Shown: positions 51,796 to 61,106, counted from the stretch's first letter. The stretch: DNA of 64,000 nucleotides from Muribaculaceae bacterium Isolate-037 (Harlan) (GCA_003762615.1 RIAZ01000001.1:372001-436000); one strand, 5' to 3'. Program-made: numbers and translations. The notes: generated by a model not told the origin, from the letters alone.

Positions 51796-54700
51796 ATGAA
51801 AAGACTAATCATTCCCGCATCTCTCCTGATGGCATCCCTTTCTGCATCAGCGGTAAGCCCGTTGTGGATGCGCGATGTAAAGATTTCCCCTGATGGGAAA
51901 ACGATTGCTTTCTCCTATAAAGGGGATATTTTCACAGTGCCCTCAACCGGAGGAAATGCCACCCGACTCACTACGTCGGCGGCGTATGAAAGCACACCGA
52001 TATGGTCGCCCGACGGCACCAAGATAGCATACGCTTCTGACCGGAACGGTGGCAAGGATATTTACATTATCCCTTCAAAGGGTGGACAGTCCACCCGTCT
52101 TACGTTCAACTCCGTGGCAGAGACTCCGGAAGCCTTCTCCCCCGACGGCAAGAACGTGATTTTCTCCGCCTACATACAGAAACCGGCTGTCAACATCTCC
52201 GGTCCACACAGATCGCAGAGTGAGCTATATTCAGTCCCGGCTGAGGGCGGGCGTCCCGTACAGATACTCTCAACTCCGGCAGTGAGCGTGGCAATGCGCC
52301 CCGACGGAAGTTTCCTTTATGAGAATGTTAAGGGTTCGGAAGACAAATGGAGAAAACACCACACCTCTTCCGTGACGCGTGATATATGGATGTATGAACC
52401 ATCTTCAAAATCATACACTAACCTTACTGCACGTGCCGGCGAAGACCGCGAACCGGTGATTGCCCCTGACAATAGCAGCTTCTATTTCCTGAGCGAACGC
52501 GACGGCGGATCGTTCAACATCTACAAGCAACCGATCGCACAGAATGCCTCGCCGGAGAAACTCACCTCATTCACGAAACATCCGGTGAGATTCCTCAGTG
52601 CTGCTAAAGACGGCTTGCTCGCTTTTACTTTCAATGGCGAAATCTACACGATGCAACCGGGAGGAAAGGCAAAGAAACTTCCGATTGAGGTAATCGACGA
52701 CTTCTCTGAAGACGTAAAGGAGATACCCTTCTCAAAGGTGCAGGGGGCGGTTGTTTCCCCCGACGGCAAACAGGTGGCATTCACAGTAAGAGGCGAGGTG
52801 TTTGTGACCTCTTCCGAATACCCCTCCACCAAACAGATAACCCATACTCCCGGCGTGGAATCAAGGATATCATGGGGAAGCGACGGACGATCCCTATATT
52901 ATGGCTCTCTGCGCAACGGCAAGAGCAACATCTACAAAGCTACCATCAAACGCGATGATGATCCCAATTTCTCCAATGCGACACTTATTGAGGAGACTGC
53001 ATTGTTCCCCGACGACGGCGTGGAGAGAAGTCATCCCTCCATCTCTCCCGACGGGAAAAAGATGGTATTTACAGAAGACCGCAACAAGCTGAAGGTGATG
53101 GATCTGGAGACAAAGAAGGTAAAGACGCTCTCCGACGACAGAATCGCCACTTCTCGCTCCGGCAGCATCAGCGTGGAATGGAGTCCCGATAGCAAATGGG
53201 TGACTCTCGAAGTTATGAACCCGATGCACGAGCCGTATGACGACATTGCGATAATCAACGTGGATAATGCCGAGTTTATCAATCTTACCAATACCGGATA
53301 TTTCGACCAGAACCCACGTTTCAACAGCGACGGCACTGCCGTAATATTCGATTCCGAACGCTATGGCATGAGAAACCATGCATCTTGGGGATCTCAATCC
53401 GATGTCTTCATGGTGTTCCTCACAAAAGAGGCATACGACAAATACCGTCTGTCGGAAGAGGACTTCGCCCTGCTGAAAGAGATTGAGAAACAGCAGAAGA
53501 AGGATGCCGACAAGAAGGATAGCACTGACAAGTCGAAGAAGAAGGATGCTAAAGATAAGAAAGATTCAAAGGATAAGAAGGAATCCGGAAAGGAGGATAA
53601 GGAAAGCAAGGATATCAAGATTGACCGAGAAGGCATTCAGGACCGTATCGTGCGTCTGACCCCCACTTCCTCTTCTCTCGTTGACTTCACATTGTCGAAA
53701 GATGGCGAGACTCTCTATTTCATCACATCATTCGAGGATGGCTACGATCTTTGGAAGAAGGATCTACGTAAGGGCGACATATCAATCGTGAAGAAATTGG
53801 GCAACTCCCCCGCCGGGATACAGACCACGGCTGACGGAGGCATGTATCTTGTAGGTTCCACCGTAAAGAAATTCACACCCTCTTCCGGCAGCATCAAACC
53901 AGTGACCACTTCCGGATCTGTTAAGATCGATCCCTACAAGGAGCGTGAGGCAATGTATGAATATATGGCTATCGAGGCTAAAGAACGTTTCCTTCTCCCC
54001 GAAATGCCTATCAACTGGAAGGAGTATGTCGACAACTATCGCAAGTTCCTCCCCCATATCAACAACAACTATGACTTCCAGGCTCTTCTCAGCGAGATTC
54101 TCGGTGAGGTCAACGTGTCGCATTCCGGAGGTAGATACTACAGCAGTCCCGCAAAAGAGGCAACAGCTTCTCTCGGTTTGATATTCGACCTCACCTCCGA
54201 CAAGGATGGTCTTCTGATTGAAGAGATTGTTGAGGGTGGTCCGTTTGACAGAGCCACTACCCGCGTTAAGGCAGGCGATATGGTTGAGGCAATCAATGGC
54301 GAGAAAATCAAGAAGGGTGAGGATTGGACCTCCCTCCTCAACAACACCGCCAAGAAGAAGACTCTCGTGGCATTCGCAAATCCTTCCACCGGAGAGAAAT
54401 GGGAGGAGGTTGTTCTCCCGATTACAACGGGCAAGATGAGCGACCTTATGTATGAACGTTGGGTGAAGAGGAACGAACATATCGTTGACAGTCTTTCCAA
54501 CGGACGTCTCGGATACGTACATATAGAATCAATGAACGACGACAGCTTCCGCACAATCTATGCGAAGATTCTCGGTGAGTACAATACTCGCGATGGTATC
54601 GTGATCGATACTCGTTGGAATGGTGGCGGTCGTCTGCATGAGGATATTGAAGTGCTCTTCAGCGGCGAGAAATACTTCACTCAGGAGAATCATGGCAGAA

Positions 54701-55062
54701 ATTCGGCTGAGATGCCATCACGCCGATGGAACAAGCCGACAATCATGATCACCGGTGAGGCTAACTACAGTAATGCACACGGCACACCTTGGGTATATAA
54801 ATTCAAGAATCTCGGTAAGCTTGTGGGTATGCCTGTGCCGGGAACGATGTCAAGCGTGAACTGGATCACGATGCAGGATCCCTCCATGGTATTCGGTATC
54901 CCTGTGACAGCCTATCGTCTTGCCGACGGCACAATCCTCGAGAACACTCAGCTCGAACCGGACATCAAGGTGGAGAATCTTCCCGCCGACGTAGTGAAAG
55001 GTCACGACGCCCAGCTTGAGACAGCCGTCAAAGAGCTCCTGAAAGAGACCAAGAAGAAATAA
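51796..55062 (+). CDS. tricorn-type S41 protease with beta-propeller and PDZ domains
   Basis: 1,088 residues with signal peptide MKRLIIPASLLMASLSASA. The N-terminal half is WD40-like PD40 repeats (WSPDGTKIAYASDRNGGKDI; FSPDGKNVIFSAYIQKP), the tricorn propellers. A striking Lys/Asp/Ser-rich linker (about 565-612; KKDAKDKKDSKDKKESGKED) separates them from the C-terminal half. That half has the tricorn C1 helices (FLLPEMPINWKEYVDNYRKF), a PDZ domain (SLGLIFDLTSDKDGLLIEEI) and the S41 domain with GRLGYVHIESMNDDSF and the nucleophile Ser992 in GEANYSNAHG. Such proteases degrade peptides in the periplasm. A perfect-stem terminator follows. Confidence 0.93.
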   Translation: MKRLIIPASLLMASLSASAVSPLWMRDVKISPDGKTIAFSYKGDIFTVPSTGGNATRLTTSAAYESTPIWSPDGTKIAYASDRNGGKDIYIIPSKGGQSTRLTFNSVAETPEAFSPDGKNVIFSAYIQKPAVNISGPHRSQSELYSVPAEGGRPVQILSTPAVSVAMRPDGSFLYENVKGSEDKWRKHHTSSVTRDIWMYEPSSKSYTNLTARAGEDREPVIAPDNSSFYFLSERDGGSFNIYKQPIAQNASPEKLTSFTKHPVRFLSAAKDGLLAFTFNGEIYTMQPGGKAKKLPIEVIDDFSEDVKEIPFSKVQGAVVSPDGKQVAFTVRGEVFVTSSEYPSTKQITHTPGVESRISWGSDGRSLYYGSLRNGKSNIYKATIKRDDDPNFSNATLIEETALFPDDGVERSHPSISPDGKKMVFTEDRNKLKVMDLETKKVKTLSDDRIATSRSGSISVEWSPDSKWVTLEVMNPMHEPYDDIAIINVDNAEFINLTNTGYFDQNPRFNSDGTAVIFDSERYGMRNHASWGSQSDVFMVFLTKEAYDKYRLSEEDFALLKEIEKQQKKDADKKDSTDKSKKKDAKDKKDSKDKKESGKEDKESKDIKIDREGIQDRIVRLTPTSSSLVDFTLSKDGETLYFITSFEDGYDLWKKDLRKGDISIVKKLGNSPAGIQTTADGGMYLVGSTVKKFTPSSGSIKPVTTSGSVKIDPYKEREAMYEYMAIEAKERFLLPEMPINWKEYVDNYRKFLPHINNNYDFQALLSEILGEVNVSHSGGRYYSSPAKEATASLGLIFDLTSDKDGLLIEEIVEGGPFDRATTRVKAGDMVEAINGEKIKKGEDWTSLLNNTAKKKTLVAFANPSTGEKWEEVVLPITTGKMSDLMYERWVKRNEHIVDSLSNGRLGYVHIESMNDDSFRTIYAKILGEYNTRDGIVIDTRWNGGGRLHEDIEVLFSGEKYFTQENHGRNSAEMPSRRWNKPTIMITGEANYSNAHGTPWVYKFKNLGKLVGMPVPGTMSSVNWITMQDPSMVFGIPVTAYRLADGTILENTQLEPDIKVENLPADVVKGHDAQLETAVKELLKETKKK

Positions 55063-55126
55063 CAACAGCAACTTCAATCTGACGCCCCTAAGTTCAATTG
55101 AAGTCAACTACATCTATCTCGCTTAA

Positions 55127-55168
55127 AAGTGACCTCAAAAGTTATACGAAAAACTTTTGGGGTCACTT
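55127..55168 (+). terminator. intrinsic terminator after the tricorn gene
   Basis: AAGTGACCTCAAAAGTT (55,127-55,143) pairs with AACTTTTGGGGTCACTT (55,152-55,168) with one wobble, followed by CATTTTTATG. Strong rho-independent terminator. Confidence 0.85.
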
Positions 55169-55260
55169 CATTTTTATGAAATAATCTCTAATAAATAAGA
55201 TTGTTATTACGTTAAAAAATATTATGATTGAGTAATTTTACTCGAATTACTTGATTATAC

Positions 55261-55325
55261 GTGTTAAAATGCTCGATTTTTCAGAAAGTTTTTTAACACT
55301 TATGACAACCACAAAAAGTCCATCA
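55261..55325. repeat. flanking repeat, left of the AAA/RloB cassette
   Basis: GTGTTAAAATG, a spacer, TTTTAACACTTATGAC, then CCACAAAAAGTCCATCA. The two outer GTGTTAAAA/TTTTAACAC words form a stem. A closely similar block lies at 57,119-57,180, in the same orientation. Confidence 0.7.
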
Positions 55326-55358
55326 TAAAAATTACGGAAATAATAAAGACGAACTATT

Positions 55359-56546
55359 ATGATTCTCAGTTTACGTATCAAGAATTTCTATTCGTTAAGA
55401 GATGAAGTTGTGATTGATTTCACAGCAAATATGAACTCACGTAATTCTCGTAACGCTCAACCCAATAGCTTAATAGATTTTCACGGAGATAAGTTTGTTA
55501 ATATTATTGGATTGTTCGGTGGTAATGCAGCCGGAAAGTCAAACCTAATCAAGGCAATGGACTATTGCAGAAATCTCATCCTGACTTCCCATCTCAATAA
55601 TGAGGGGGATGAATTGGGCAACGTGTCATTTAAGTTTGGAGGAAATATGCCCTCCGAATTTTATATAGACTTTGTTACTGATGGTATTGAATATGAGTAT
55701 TCATTTGAGATATATGGTGGGGTCATAACGTCGGAAGAACTATATTATTATCCCAATAAACGAAAATCAAGAATATTCTCTCGTACTGAGACCACTTCAT
55801 ACTACTTCAAAAAGGGAGTCATACCACGTCCGTCAGAAGTAGTGGCTAACACGGGTCCGAAGACACTGTTTTTGAGCAGGGCAAGTTCAATGCAGAAGGA
55901 GATTGCTCAGAAAGTTTTTCGATTCTTCCTTAATGAAATGATGGTAGGACGCGGATCTGTTGATTTATCTAATTTATCTGTAGCAGAATTTGAAAACGAC
56001 AAGAAATTATTGCTCATGGGGCTTGAAGTGTGTGACAGTGACATAATTGATATAACATTATCTGAAAATATGTCTGGTCAACTTATTTTGCAAAGTTTTC
56101 ATCGGGAAAATCCCGAACTGCCATTTGATTTTATAAAGGAGGAATCAGACGGTACTAAGAGTCTGCTGACGCTATTGATTATCATCCTACGTAAGATTAC
56201 TGCCGGAGCCACATTCTTTATAGATGAATTTGACCTGAAGCTGCATCTGCGGTTGGCTGAATTTATACTTGATTTGGTCAGGTCGTCCAAATCAGCACAG
56301 ATGGTCTTTACCAGTCACAATCCATTGTTGATTGATACCGACTCGCTAAGACCGGAGCAAATAGTATTTGTAAGTAAACAGTCTGATGGTAATTCAGAAT
56401 TTGTCTCACTCGCTGAATTTGTGGGAATAAACAAAATCAAAGACATTCGACAGGCTTATCTTCAAGGACGCTTTGATGGAGTGCCTTATATTGGAAGTGC
56501 TCGTTCCCTCATCTCCGAAATCACATTGAATCATGAGAAAGCGTAA
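55359..56546 (+). CDS. AAA family ATPase (RloA/AbiLi-like defence ATPase)
   Basis: 395 residues. MILSLRIKNFYSLRDEVVID and Walker A FGGNAAGKSN (54-63) are the start of an AAA_15/21-type SMC-like ATPase. QSFHRENPELPFDFIKEESD, GTKSLLTLLIIILRK (signature), TFFIDEFDLKLH (Walker B) and MVFTSHNPLLIDTD (H-loop) follow. The C-terminus ends in RFDGVPYIGSARSL. No Toprim is fused, so it is unlike a full OLD nuclease. The RloB-type gene overlaps its end by 14 bp. AAA/RloB pairs act as abortive-infection systems (AbiL) and in RloAB loci; anti-phage function here is inferred. Confidence 0.88.
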   Translation: MILSLRIKNFYSLRDEVVIDFTANMNSRNSRNAQPNSLIDFHGDKFVNIIGLFGGNAAGKSNLIKAMDYCRNLILTSHLNNEGDELGNVSFKFGGNMPSEFYIDFVTDGIEYEYSFEIYGGVITSEELYYYPNKRKSRIFSRTETTSYYFKKGVIPRPSEVVANTGPKTLFLSRASSMQKEIAQKVFRFFLNEMMVGRGSVDLSNLSVAEFENDKKLLLMGLEVCDSDIIDITLSENMSGQLILQSFHRENPELPFDFIKEESDGTKSLLTLLIIILRKITAGATFFIDEFDLKLHLRLAEFILDLVRSSKSAQMVFTSHNPLLIDTDSLRPEQIVFVSKQSDGNSEFVSLAEFVGINKIKDIRQAYLQGRFDGVPYIGSARSLISEITLNHEKA

Positions 56547-57093
56547 GATATCAAAGAAAAAAGAACCTCGTACTGTCTTCTTGGTTATATGTGAAGGTGA
56601 AACAGAACGAGAATATGTTGAAATCTTGAAACTATGGTACCGTCTTCCTGTTGTTATCAAGACAAGAGTGAGCGGGAATAAGATAAACCAACGACTCGTA
56701 GACCAATATATATATGAACTTGGACTTGATAAGGATGACGATTATAGGGTTTTCTTCGTCTATGACGCAGATATAAAAGATATTGTTCATCGGCTTAAAT
56801 GTATGCAAGGAACGCTAATATTATCCAATCCCTGTATCGAACTTTGGTTTATGCTTCACTCTAAGAAATTTGGCAAAGTATGTGATTCTGCATCCATTGT
56901 CAAGGAATTGAAATCTTCTGATACAGTGTGGACAAATTACCAAAAAGGACAATTCAGTTACGACCAATCAAAATTTTTAATGACACATACAAATAAGGCA
57001 TCCGAAAATGCCAGCAAATTACGTTGGCCTGACAATCCATCTACAAATATGAGTGTTTTTATCGACTCTTTGGAAAGTGTTAAAAAATATTGA
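56533..57093 (+). CDS. RloB/AbiLii-like Toprim-related nuclease partner
   Basis: 186 residues. VFLVICEGETEREYVEILKL (Glu of the Toprim-like core), YRVFFVYDADIKD (D-x-D) and LILSNPCIELWFMLHSKKFG are RloB family strings. The start MRKRKISKKKEPRT is basic. RloB proteins are predicted to be RNA- or DNA-targeting nucleases controlled by the ATPase. The 14-bp overlap with the ATPase gene implies coupled expression. Frame and length look intact. The cassette is compact, about 1.75 kb. Confidence 0.88.
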   Translation: MRKRKISKKKEPRTVFLVICEGETEREYVEILKLWYRLPVVIKTRVSGNKINQRLVDQYIYELGLDKDDDYRVFFVYDADIKDIVHRLKCMQGTLILSNPCIELWFMLHSKKFGKVCDSASIVKELKSSDTVWTNYQKGQFSYDQSKFLMTHTNKASENASKLRWPDNPSTNMSVFIDSLESVKKY

Positions 57094-57118
57094 AGCTGAT
57101 AAAAAAAGTCCGTCAGAA

Positions 57119-57180
57119 GTGTTAAAATGGTCATTTTAGAGGTATTTTAACACTTCTGACGACCCCAAAAAGTCCGTCAG
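57119..57180. repeat. flanking repeat, right of the AAA/RloB cassette
   Basis: GTGTTAAAATGG, spacer, TTTTAACACTTCTGACGA, then CCCCAAAAAGTCCGTCA, matching 55,261-55,325 at most positions. With the bases just before (GTCAGAA), it forms a perfect 17-bp stem (GTCAGAAGTGTTAAAAT pairing with ATTTTAACACTTCTGAC). May serve as the rloB terminator and as a recombination or insertion footprint. Confidence 0.7.
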
Positions 57181-57260
57181 AGTCTATTTTCAGTATTTTG
57201 CATGTAAGAGGAAAAAACTATTTTTTGGCGGACTGTTGTGGGCTTCTTTAAATTTTTTGC

Positions 57261-57268
57261 TAATTTTG
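57261..57268 (+). promoter_or_regulatory. promoter -7 box for the LysM gene
   Basis: TAATTTTG, full consensus match, about 57 bp before the ATG at 57,325. Confidence 0.55.
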
Positions 57269-57324
57269 CAGTTACATTTATCCGTTGAGAATATCTGCAT
57301 CGGAAAATCAATGTAATTTATCAG

Positions 57325-59355
57325 ATGAAGACCAATTACCGCATTTTCTCCTGGATGGGAATAGCTGCCGTCGCATTACCGATCTTTGCAGCCCAACCAA
57401 ACCTTCCCAAAGTAGAGATACTCGGCAAAGAGTATTTCTATCACGAAATAAAAAAAGGGGAATCCATATATGGAATAGCAAAGCAACATGGCTGGGATTT
57501 GAACGAGCTGATCAAACTGAATCCTAATGCCTCTTCCGAGATGAAAAAAGGATCGCGTCTATATTATCCCGTAGATGCTCCCGTTTCCGGCAATAATACC
57601 AATAGCGGCAATTCTGACAGGAATGTCAATAATGTCGTTTCTGACAATAATGACAATATTGTCAGAAATGACAGCAATGACTCTGCCGACTCTGCCGAAC
57701 AGACCTCTTACGAACCCATCCGCCACGTCGTGAGAAAAGGCGAGACCGTATATAGTATCTCACGCCAATACAACGTGCCTCTTGAGCAGATATATGAGGC
57801 CTACCCAAATGCAAGATATGGTATCAAGGCGGGTGAGACAATCGTAATCCAGCAATCGCCGGAAACTGTATCCGACAAATATCTATATTATGTGGTGAAA
57901 CATGGCGACACTCTCTATTCCCTCGCCAAGAGATACCACACGACGGTGGAAGATATACTCTCTGCCAACCCTGCCGTGTCGGAAAAGAATTTCAAGGCGG
58001 GCGAAACTGTGAGGATTGCAGTAAACTCCAACAGTAAGAACGTGCATACCGAAACGGTCGAGGAGGAACGTCTTGCAAGCGTTGAGAGCTATAAGGTCGG
58101 AAAGAATGAGACGTGGGAAACCATTTCTCAAAAGACCGGCGTGGATGAATCCACTCTCCGCGATGCCAACGAGAACACTACCAACCTCAAGAAAAACACC
58201 ATTGTAAACGTGCCTGTCGTGGAGACCGTGCAAGTTGAGAAAGTGGTGGAGACGCAAGACCCCAGAGAATTGTCGTCGGAAGGGATACAGGAGATGTATG
58301 ATTCTATCCACAACATCGATTCCGATCGAGAGCTCCTTAATGAGGTGAAAGTAGCTGCCATTCTCGACGAACCGACTTCAAAAAAGGATGTCGACTTTAC
58401 AAGAGGGTTCCTTCTCGCAATTGATGAGCTGAAGAACTCCCCTTATAAGATCAATTTCAAGGTTATTGACGGAAGGGGTGCCACCACAAGCGTGACAGAT
58501 GCTCTTGACGATTTTGAGCCGAACCTTATCGTGGCTACTGCCGACAAGAATTTCCCCGCTTTCCTTGCTGACTATGGCAACACCAACCATATCGAGGTGG
58601 TCAACGTATTCGATGTGAAGAACGAGCTGTTTGAAGACAATCCCTCAATGGTGCAGATTCTCCCCCCGTCAACATTCTTTAACCAGCATCTTGCCGACAG
58701 AATCTACGATGAATATTCCAGTAGGAAGGTAATCGTAGTAGGTAATGAGGATGCCAACGATGGTATCGCGGAAATACTTCTTCCAAAATACTCGTCTGAT
58801 AAAGTGACAAAGAGAAGTATTGCCGCCCTCTCCGATACTGAACTGGGCGAGACTGATTCCTACCTCATATATGCCTATTCCAACAAGAAAGAGGAGATTT
58901 CGGATATCCTTCATTCTGTAGACAATCTGAGGGAGAAATATCCCGCCACATCTATAACCCTGGTGGGACGTCCGAGCTGGGTGATGCTTACCGACACCTA
59001 CGGCGACCGCTTCTCCGATGCCGAGGTATTGATCCCTTCAAGAGTATGGTTTGATGCTGACTCATCCCATGGCTCAAGGTTTAATGCTTCCTTCTCCGAC
59101 ATGTATGGCGGACATCCGGTGAAATCCTTCCCCAACTTCGCGGCAAGCGGGTATGACGTGGCAAAATACTTCATACCCTCCACTGCAGCAAACGGAGGCG
59201 ACTTCAACCGTGGATTCTCCGGCAGTGATGACCCAACCATTCAGACCGATATAAACCTTGTCAGAGTCAATAACTGGGGTGGATTCATCAATCCGACAGG
59301 CTACCTGCTCAAATTCCGTAAGGGGGGATTTATTGATAAAGAATTAGTGAAATGA
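57325..59355 (+). CDS. four-LysM protein fused to a periplasmic-binding-like domain
   Basis: 676 residues with signal peptide MKTNYRIFSWMGIAAVALPI. Four LysM modules at about 38-82 (HEIKKGESIYGIAKQHGWDL), 133-176 (VVRKGETVYSISRQYNVPLE), 188-232 (YVVKHGDTLYSLAKRYHTTV) and 255-298 (a more diverged copy). A low-complexity Asn/Ser/Asp linker (88-125) separates the first two. Residues 340-676 resemble an ABC-type substrate-binding or type 1 periplasmic-binding fold (DFTRGFLLAIDELKNSPYKI; SITLVGRPSWVMLTDTYGDR). LysM modules bind peptidoglycan, so the protein likely sits in the periplasm on the cell wall. Ligand unknown. Its stop overlaps the next start by 4 bp. Confidence 0.88.
   Translation: MKTNYRIFSWMGIAAVALPIFAAQPNLPKVEILGKEYFYHEIKKGESIYGIAKQHGWDLNELIKLNPNASSEMKKGSRLYYPVDAPVSGNNTNSGNSDRNVNNVVSDNNDNIVRNDSNDSADSAEQTSYEPIRHVVRKGETVYSISRQYNVPLEQIYEAYPNARYGIKAGETIVIQQSPETVSDKYLYYVVKHGDTLYSLAKRYHTTVEDILSANPAVSEKNFKAGETVRIAVNSNSKNVHTETVEEERLASVESYKVGKNETWETISQKTGVDESTLRDANENTTNLKKNTIVNVPVVETVQVEKVVETQDPRELSSEGIQEMYDSIHNIDSDRELLNEVKVAAILDEPTSKKDVDFTRGFLLAIDELKNSPYKINFKVIDGRGATTSVTDALDDFEPNLIVATADKNFPAFLADYGNTNHIEVVNVFDVKNELFEDNPSMVQILPPSTFFNQHLADRIYDEYSSRKVIVVGNEDANDGIAEILLPKYSSDKVTKRSIAALSDTELGETDSYLIYAYSNKKEEISDILHSVDNLREKYPATSITLVGRPSWVMLTDTYGDRFSDAEVLIPSRVWFDADSSHGSRFNASFSDMYGGHPVKSFPNFAASGYDVAKYFIPSTAANGGDFNRGFSGSDDPTIQTDINLVRVNNWGGFINPTGYLLKFRKGGFIDKELVK
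57640..57666 (+). repeat. intragenic hairpin of the TGTCATTATTG word family
   Basis: TCTGACAAT and ATTGTCAGA arms enclose AATGACA, within the Asn-rich linker codons of the LysM gene. More GTCAATAATG words lie just upstream (57,620-57,635). Same word family as the intergenic hairpins at 24.47, 32.56 and 60.09 kb. Confidence 0.7.
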
Positions 59356-60071
59356 GATTCGGAAAGTCAATAATATCCCTTTCATCAGGCAAATGGATGA
59401 AGTCGGTGCTGGCATCCGCAATGCTGTTGTCGGCAGCATCAGCTGTAGCGCAGACCCACTACAGCTCAAACGTGGCTATCGGCGTCAAGGGGGGTGCAAC
59501 ATTGTCTGAGGTATTTTTCAATCCATCCGTCCGTCAGAAATTCAACCCGGGTATGACTGCCGGCGTGATGGTGAGATATGTAGAGGAGGATCATTTCGGA
59601 CTTCTCGCAGAGCTTAATTTCGTGCAGCGTGGATGGAGCGAGAATTTTGAAGAGGCTCCATATAACTACAGCAGGACGCTCAATTATGTGGAACTTCCGG
59701 TGATGGCACACATCTATTTCGGACGACGTGGCAAATTCTTCTTCAATGCCGGACCACAGGTAGCGTTGTTCCTCGGTGAATCCACAAGTGCGAATTTCGA
59801 TCCGAAACAGATGGCATCACTCCCCGATTTCCCGTACAACAACCGCATGAACGAGCAAATGCTAATGGATGCGACTCAGAAACTGGACTATGGCATTTCA
59901 GCAGGGTTAGGCGGTGAGTTCAACCTAAACAAACGCAACTCGCTATGCATTGAAGCCAGATTCTATTATGGACTCGGCAACGTATTCCCCTCAAAACGGA
60001 CGGATACTTACAGTGCTTCAAACCAGATGACAATCTCCGCGACAATCGGATACTGGTTCAGGGTAAAATAA
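59352..60071 (+). CDS. PorT-like outer-membrane beta-barrel protein
   Basis: 239 residues. A signal sequence (AMLLSAASAVAQ) comes after a short N-terminal extension. IGVKGGATLSEVFFNPSVRQ, GMTAGVMVRYVEEDHFGLLA and LNYVELPVMAHIYFGRRG are typical of the porin/PorT-like small barrel family, ending in the aromatic ATIGYWFRVK. Four-base overlap with the LysM gene suggests the two act together at the envelope. I cannot say whether it serves type 9 secretion; PorT homologues do, but the family is broad. Confidence 0.83.
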   Translation: MRFGKSIISLSSGKWMKSVLASAMLLSAASAVAQTHYSSNVAIGVKGGATLSEVFFNPSVRQKFNPGMTAGVMVRYVEEDHFGLLAELNFVQRGWSENFEEAPYNYSRTLNYVELPVMAHIYFGRRGKFFFNAGPQVALFLGESTSANFDPKQMASLPDFPYNNRMNEQMLMDATQKLDYGISAGLGGEFNLNKRNSLCIEARFYYGLGNVFPSKRTDTYSASNQMTISATIGYWFRVK

Positions 60072-60090
60072 TGCCGATTCTGTAATTAAT

Positions 60091-60121
60091 GTCATTATTG
60101 TCAAATTGCCAATAATGACAG
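60091..60121. repeat. hairpin of TGTCATTATTG words
   Basis: TGTCATTATTG (60,091-60,101) and CAATAATGACA (60,111-60,121) pair perfectly over a 9-base loop. Same word family as at 24.47 and 32.56 kb. Confidence 0.8.
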
Positions 60122-60154
60122 GATTGTCAGAATTATCAGAATTTAAAATAGAAA

Positions 60155-60187
60155 ATCCGGATTCAAAATGGTTTTGAATCCGGATTC
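60155..60187. terminator. bidirectional intrinsic terminator
   Basis: Perfect 15-bp arms AATCCGGATTCAAAA (60,155-60,169) and TTTTGAATCCGGATT (60,173-60,187), followed by CCTTTTTT. It lies between the convergent PorT-like and cdsA genes. Confidence 0.9.
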
Positions 60188-60208
60188 CTTTTTTCAATTA
60201 TCTTTCAA

Positions 60209-61024
60209 TCAGAGTCCTATCTCTGATAGGATCATCAAATAGATTACGCATGCCGGCATAACAAAGAGCAATGAATCGATGCGGTCAAGTATGCCGCCAT
60301 GACCGGGGATCAGTGAGCCTGAATCCTTTATATGCAGGCTGCGCTTAAGCATTGATTCCACGAGATCTCCCCATGTGGAGAAGAGGCAGACCACTACCCC
60401 AAGACCGACCCAGCCATATACGCTTATCTCCAACCCGAAGAAGGTGGAGGCATAGATACCGAACAGGACTGATGCAATGACGTCGAATGCCAGACCTCCG
60501 AAGAATCCTTCCCACGATTTCTTCGGGGATATACGCTCAAACAGCCGATGACGTCCCAACATGCTCCCCACAAGAAATGCACCCGTATCGTTTAGCCATA
60601 TCAGTATGAAGATGGCAAGCACTGCGTGGAGATGCCTCACGTCGGCGAGAAGCACCATCAATCCTAAGGGCAGACCGATATATATCTGCGACATGAAGGA
60701 CTTCGCTATGGACGTTATAGGGGTCGTGCTCTTGATGTAAAGCTGCAACGTCATACGCAGCAGCATTATAAACACCCATATTACCAACGGATAAAACAGC
60801 CGACCAAATACCAGCATGACCACACCAAGCATATCAAGACCCATGATCAGCGGACCTCCGGAGCCCATCTTTTCCGTAATCTTATCAAACTCGTAAACTG
60901 CCAGCAACGCACATACCGTCGCCAGACAGCTGAACGGAGTCAATCCCCAAAATATACACCCTATGATCAGTCCGGCATAGATAAGCCCTGACACTGTTCT
61001 TACTGATAATTTTTTCAGATCCAT
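60209..61024 (-). CDS. cdsA: phosphatidate cytidylyltransferase CdsA
   Basis: 271 residues, about seven to eight membrane helices. Catalytic signature: WLNDTGAFLVGSMLGRHRLF, ISPKKSWEGFFGGLAFD and the conserved end DLVESMLKRSLHIKDSGSLI, PGHGGILDRIDSLL. It makes CDP-diacylglycerol from phosphatidic acid and CTP, the branch point of phospholipid synthesis, in the inner membrane. Length is normal. A -7 box (TACTTTTG, minus, 61,045-61,052) precedes it. Confidence 0.96.
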   Translation of the reverse strand: MDLKKLSVRTVSGLIYAGLIIGCIFWGLTPFSCLATVCALLAVYEFDKITEKMGSGGPLIMGLDMLGVVMLVFGRLFYPLVIWVFIMLLRMTLQLYIKSTTPITSIAKSFMSQIYIGLPLGLMVLLADVRHLHAVLAIFILIWLNDTGAFLVGSMLGRHRLFERISPKKSWEGFFGGLAFDVIASVLFGIYASTFFGLEISVYGWVGLGVVVCLFSTWGDLVESMLKRSLHIKDSGSLIPGHGGILDRIDSLLFVMPACVIYLMILSEIGL

Positions 61025-61044
61025 TTCTCTTTTGTTTTTCGCTG

Positions 61045-61052
61045 CAAAAGTA
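61045..61052 (-). promoter_or_regulatory. promoter -7 box for cdsA
   Basis: Minus-strand TACTTTTG, full consensus match, 21 bp upstream of the cdsA ATG. Confidence 0.55.
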
Positions 61053-61106
61053 CAAAGAATTTAGAAATCTTCAAAAAATCGTCCGAATTTAAGACTTCGT
61101 TTCGAA

